Program-made: the position numbers and the translations under genes
Notes under the pieces: generated by a model
What the model was told of the DNA's origin: nothing
The model's database searches: none
The model's input: only the letters and a program-made list of their open reading frames with translations
Assembly (NCBI GenBank): GCA_963205465.1
Contig: CAUJKG010000133.1
Coordinates: 1 to 7,782 of the forward strand
Source: Pseudomonadota bacterium
GTDB lineage: Bacteria > Pseudomonadota > Alphaproteobacteria > Rhizobiales > Xanthobacteraceae
Direction of reading: 5' to 3'
DNA length: 7,782 bases
Shown: positions 6,474 to 7,782 of the stretch, piece after piece
How the letters are laid out: the number at the start of each line of letters is the position of its first letter
How positions within the stretch are numbered: position 1 is the first letter of the stretch

Positions 6474-7514
6474 ATGCGTCAGGCCCTGAAGAATTTTTCG
6501 ATCTGGTTTGAACGGAATATCGGCTGGCACCGCGTAGGGCTTGCTGTCGGCGTGATCGTGTTCTCGATCGCTGCCTTCGTGCTCTACCGGATTTTGCGAA
6601 ACATCAGTCTCGCCGAAGTCGGCAATGCGCTTTCCAACGTCACCTGGACCCAGCTCGCACTTGCCGGCTTCTTCGTGGCGCTCGCCTATCTGACGCTGAC
6701 CTTCTACGACTACTTCGCGCTGAAGACGATCGGCCGCAACGAGGTGCCTTATCACATCGCGGCCATCGGCGGTTTCACGAGCTATTCCATCGGCCACAAT
6801 GTCGGCTTCACCGCATTTTCCGGCGGCGCAGTGCGCTATCGCATCTACTCCGCTTCCAGCGGATTGAGTGCGATCGAGGTCGCCAAGCTCTGTTTCATTG
6901 CCGGTCTCACGTTCTGGCTCGGCAATATCGCGGTGCTCGGCATCGGCATGACGATCCATCCGGAAGCCGCTTCCATGGTCGATCACCTGCCGCCCGCCGT
7001 GAACCGCGCCATCGGCATTGCAGCGCTGACCGGCCTGGCAAGCTATACCTCTTGGGTAAGCGTGAAGCCGCGCGTGATCGGCCGCTCGGACTGGAGTGTG
7101 ACGCTGCCCGCGGGCAAGCTCACGATCCTGCAGATCGTCATCGGCATCATCGACCTGACCTGCTGCGCGCTCGCCATGTATGTGCTGATGCCGGCCAAGC
7201 CCGAGCTCGATTTCATTTCTCTTGCGGTGATCTTCGTGTCGTCGACATTGCTCGGCTTTGCCAGCCATTCTCCCGGCGGGCTCGGCGTGTTCGATGCGGC
7301 CATGCTGATCGCGCTGCCGCAGTTTCCGCGGGAGCAGCTGCTCGCGTCGCTGCTTCTGTTCCGGCTATTCTACTTCATCATGCCATTCGCGATTTCGCTG
7401 GTCATTATCGCAATCCGCGAACTCGTGCTGGATATCAAGCCGCCGGTGGAGAAGATGCCGGATCCGCATCACGTCAACGCCTCGAAAGTCGTCGAAGAGG
7501 CCGCGAAAAAATAA
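6474..7514 (+). CDS. YbhN/MprF-type flippase-like integral membrane protein
   Basis: A 346-residue inner-membrane protein with about eight hydrophobic segments (roughly 22-42, 58-78, 94-110, 136-160, 176-194, 216-238, 246-268, 288-316). It matches the lysylphosphatidylglycerol synthase transmembrane family (UPF0104/YbhN). Family-like motifs are GFTAFSGGAVRYRIYSASSG (111-130) and SHSPGGLGVFDA (264-275), the latter shared with the MprF flippase half. The soluble aminoacyl-transferase domain of full MprF is absent: the protein ends in a short charged tail after residue 320. It may therefore move or organise a lipid but should not itself aminoacylate one. ATG 6474 is chosen over ATG 6390 because AAGG lies 6 bases upstream, while the extra 28 residues are Arg-rich, lack a Shine-Dalgarno and would run through the inverted-repeat region. 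The next gene starts 2 bases after its stop, which suggests an operon. The substrate is unknown. Confidence 0.85.
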   Translation: MRQALKNFSIWFERNIGWHRVGLAVGVIVFSIAAFVLYRILRNISLAEVGNALSNVTWTQLALAGFFVALAYLTLTFYDYFALKTIGRNEVPYHIAAIGGFTSYSIGHNVGFTAFSGGAVRYRIYSASSGLSAIEVAKLCFIAGLTFWLGNIAVLGIGMTIHPEAASMVDHLPPAVNRAIGIAALTGLASYTSWVSVKPRVIGRSDWSVTLPAGKLTILQIVIGIIDLTCCALAMYVLMPAKPELDFISLAVIFVSSTLLGFASHSPGGLGVFDAAMLIALPQFPREQLLASLLLFRLFYFIMPFAISLVIIAIRELVLDIKPPVEKMPDPHHVNASKVVEEAAKK

Positions 7515-7516
7515 TC

Positions 7517-7782
7517 ATGAAACGTCTGAGCGCATCTCTTGCCACGGCTTTCGTGCTTCTGGTTTCGGGGCTGGCGGCAAGCGCGCAACCGGAGCAGGAT
7601 CGCCGCGAACTTATGACGCTCTATTTCGCCTCCATCGCGGCCGACCGCTGCGACTTTCCGCTGACCGAGGAGGAAGCCGATAAGCTGGTGCGTGGCGCCG
7701 GCGACCTGCAGAAGAAGCTGAAACTCTCCGACGAAGCCGCCGACGTGCTCTATGAGGAGGTCGAAACGCGGTTCGAGAAAAC
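7517..7782 (+). CDS. Small secreted protein of unknown function (3' end outside window)
   Basis: An open frame from ATG 7517 to the window end (88 full codons). It starts only 2 bases after the TAA of the membrane-protein gene, so the two are probably translationally coupled. The N terminus is a classic Sec signal peptide: MKRL, then a hydrophobic core, then a likely cleavage after ASA (residues 21-23) before QPEQ. The mature part is acidic and probably helical, with one cysteine (Cys45, in DRCDFPLTEEE). A purine-rich GAAGAGG at 7494-7500 is 16 bases upstream, rather far for a normal Shine-Dalgarno, which also fits coupling. No family is recognised. Its pairing with a flippase-like protein suggests a periplasmic role at the envelope, which is inference. 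Confidence 0.75.
   Translation, partial: MKRLSASLATAFVLLVSGLAASAQPEQDRRELMTLYFASIAADRCDFPLTEEEADKLVRGAGDLQKKLKLSDEAADVLYEEVETRFEK

Noticed and set aside
6279..7268. 329-codon open frame on the minus strand opposite the membrane protein
   Set aside because: The translation is rich in His, Arg, Asp and Gly without domain structure, while the + strand frame encodes a clear membrane-protein family. Treated as an antisense artefact.

Overview
The window looks like chromosomal DNA of a GC-rich alphaproteobacterium, most likely Rhizobiales near Bradyrhizobium, Rhodopseudomonas or Afipia. This rests on codon use, on an HWE-family histidine kinase, on a match to the alphaproteobacterial general-stress sigma factor (EcfG/RpoE2 type), and on the style of the hybrid kinase. 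All genes found are on the + strand. No tRNA, rRNA, insertion sequence, CRISPR array or phage gene is visible.

Layout. (1) Positions 2-958 hold the 3' part of a PAS-HWE sensor histidine kinase that begins outside the window. (2) Its stop codon overlaps a perfect EcfG-type promoter match (958-982), followed by a small hairpin and a 175-residue exported protein of unknown function (1052-1579). (3) A strong hairpin at 1604-1633 probably ends that unit. (4) A 928-residue membrane-bound hybrid histidine kinase with two PAS domains and two complete receiver domains follows (1692-4478). (5) After 81 bases with no clear terminator comes a thiamine-diphosphate enzyme of the acetolactate-synthase-like superfamily (4560-6275). 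(6) A roughly 200-base spacer contains inverted repeats that can fold into a multibranch structure covering the next gene's Shine-Dalgarno sequence. (7) A YbhN/MprF-type multi-pass membrane protein (6474-7514) follows. (8) The start of a small secreted protein (7517 to the window end) lies 2 bases downstream and is probably in the same operon.

How it fits together. Two sensor kinases and a stress-type promoter give the left half a signalling character. The HWE kinase and the EcfG-type promoter beside it are both hallmarks of the PhyR-NepR-EcfG general stress response. The core genes of that system are not in view, so the link is inference. The right half is metabolic and envelope related: an enzyme without a neighbouring acetolactate-synthase small subunit, and a flippase-like membrane protein paired with a periplasmic protein. 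The points most worth a second look are the stress promoter, the switch-like leader of the membrane-protein operon, and the unassigned substrate of the thiamine-diphosphate enzyme. None amounts to a demonstrated new system.
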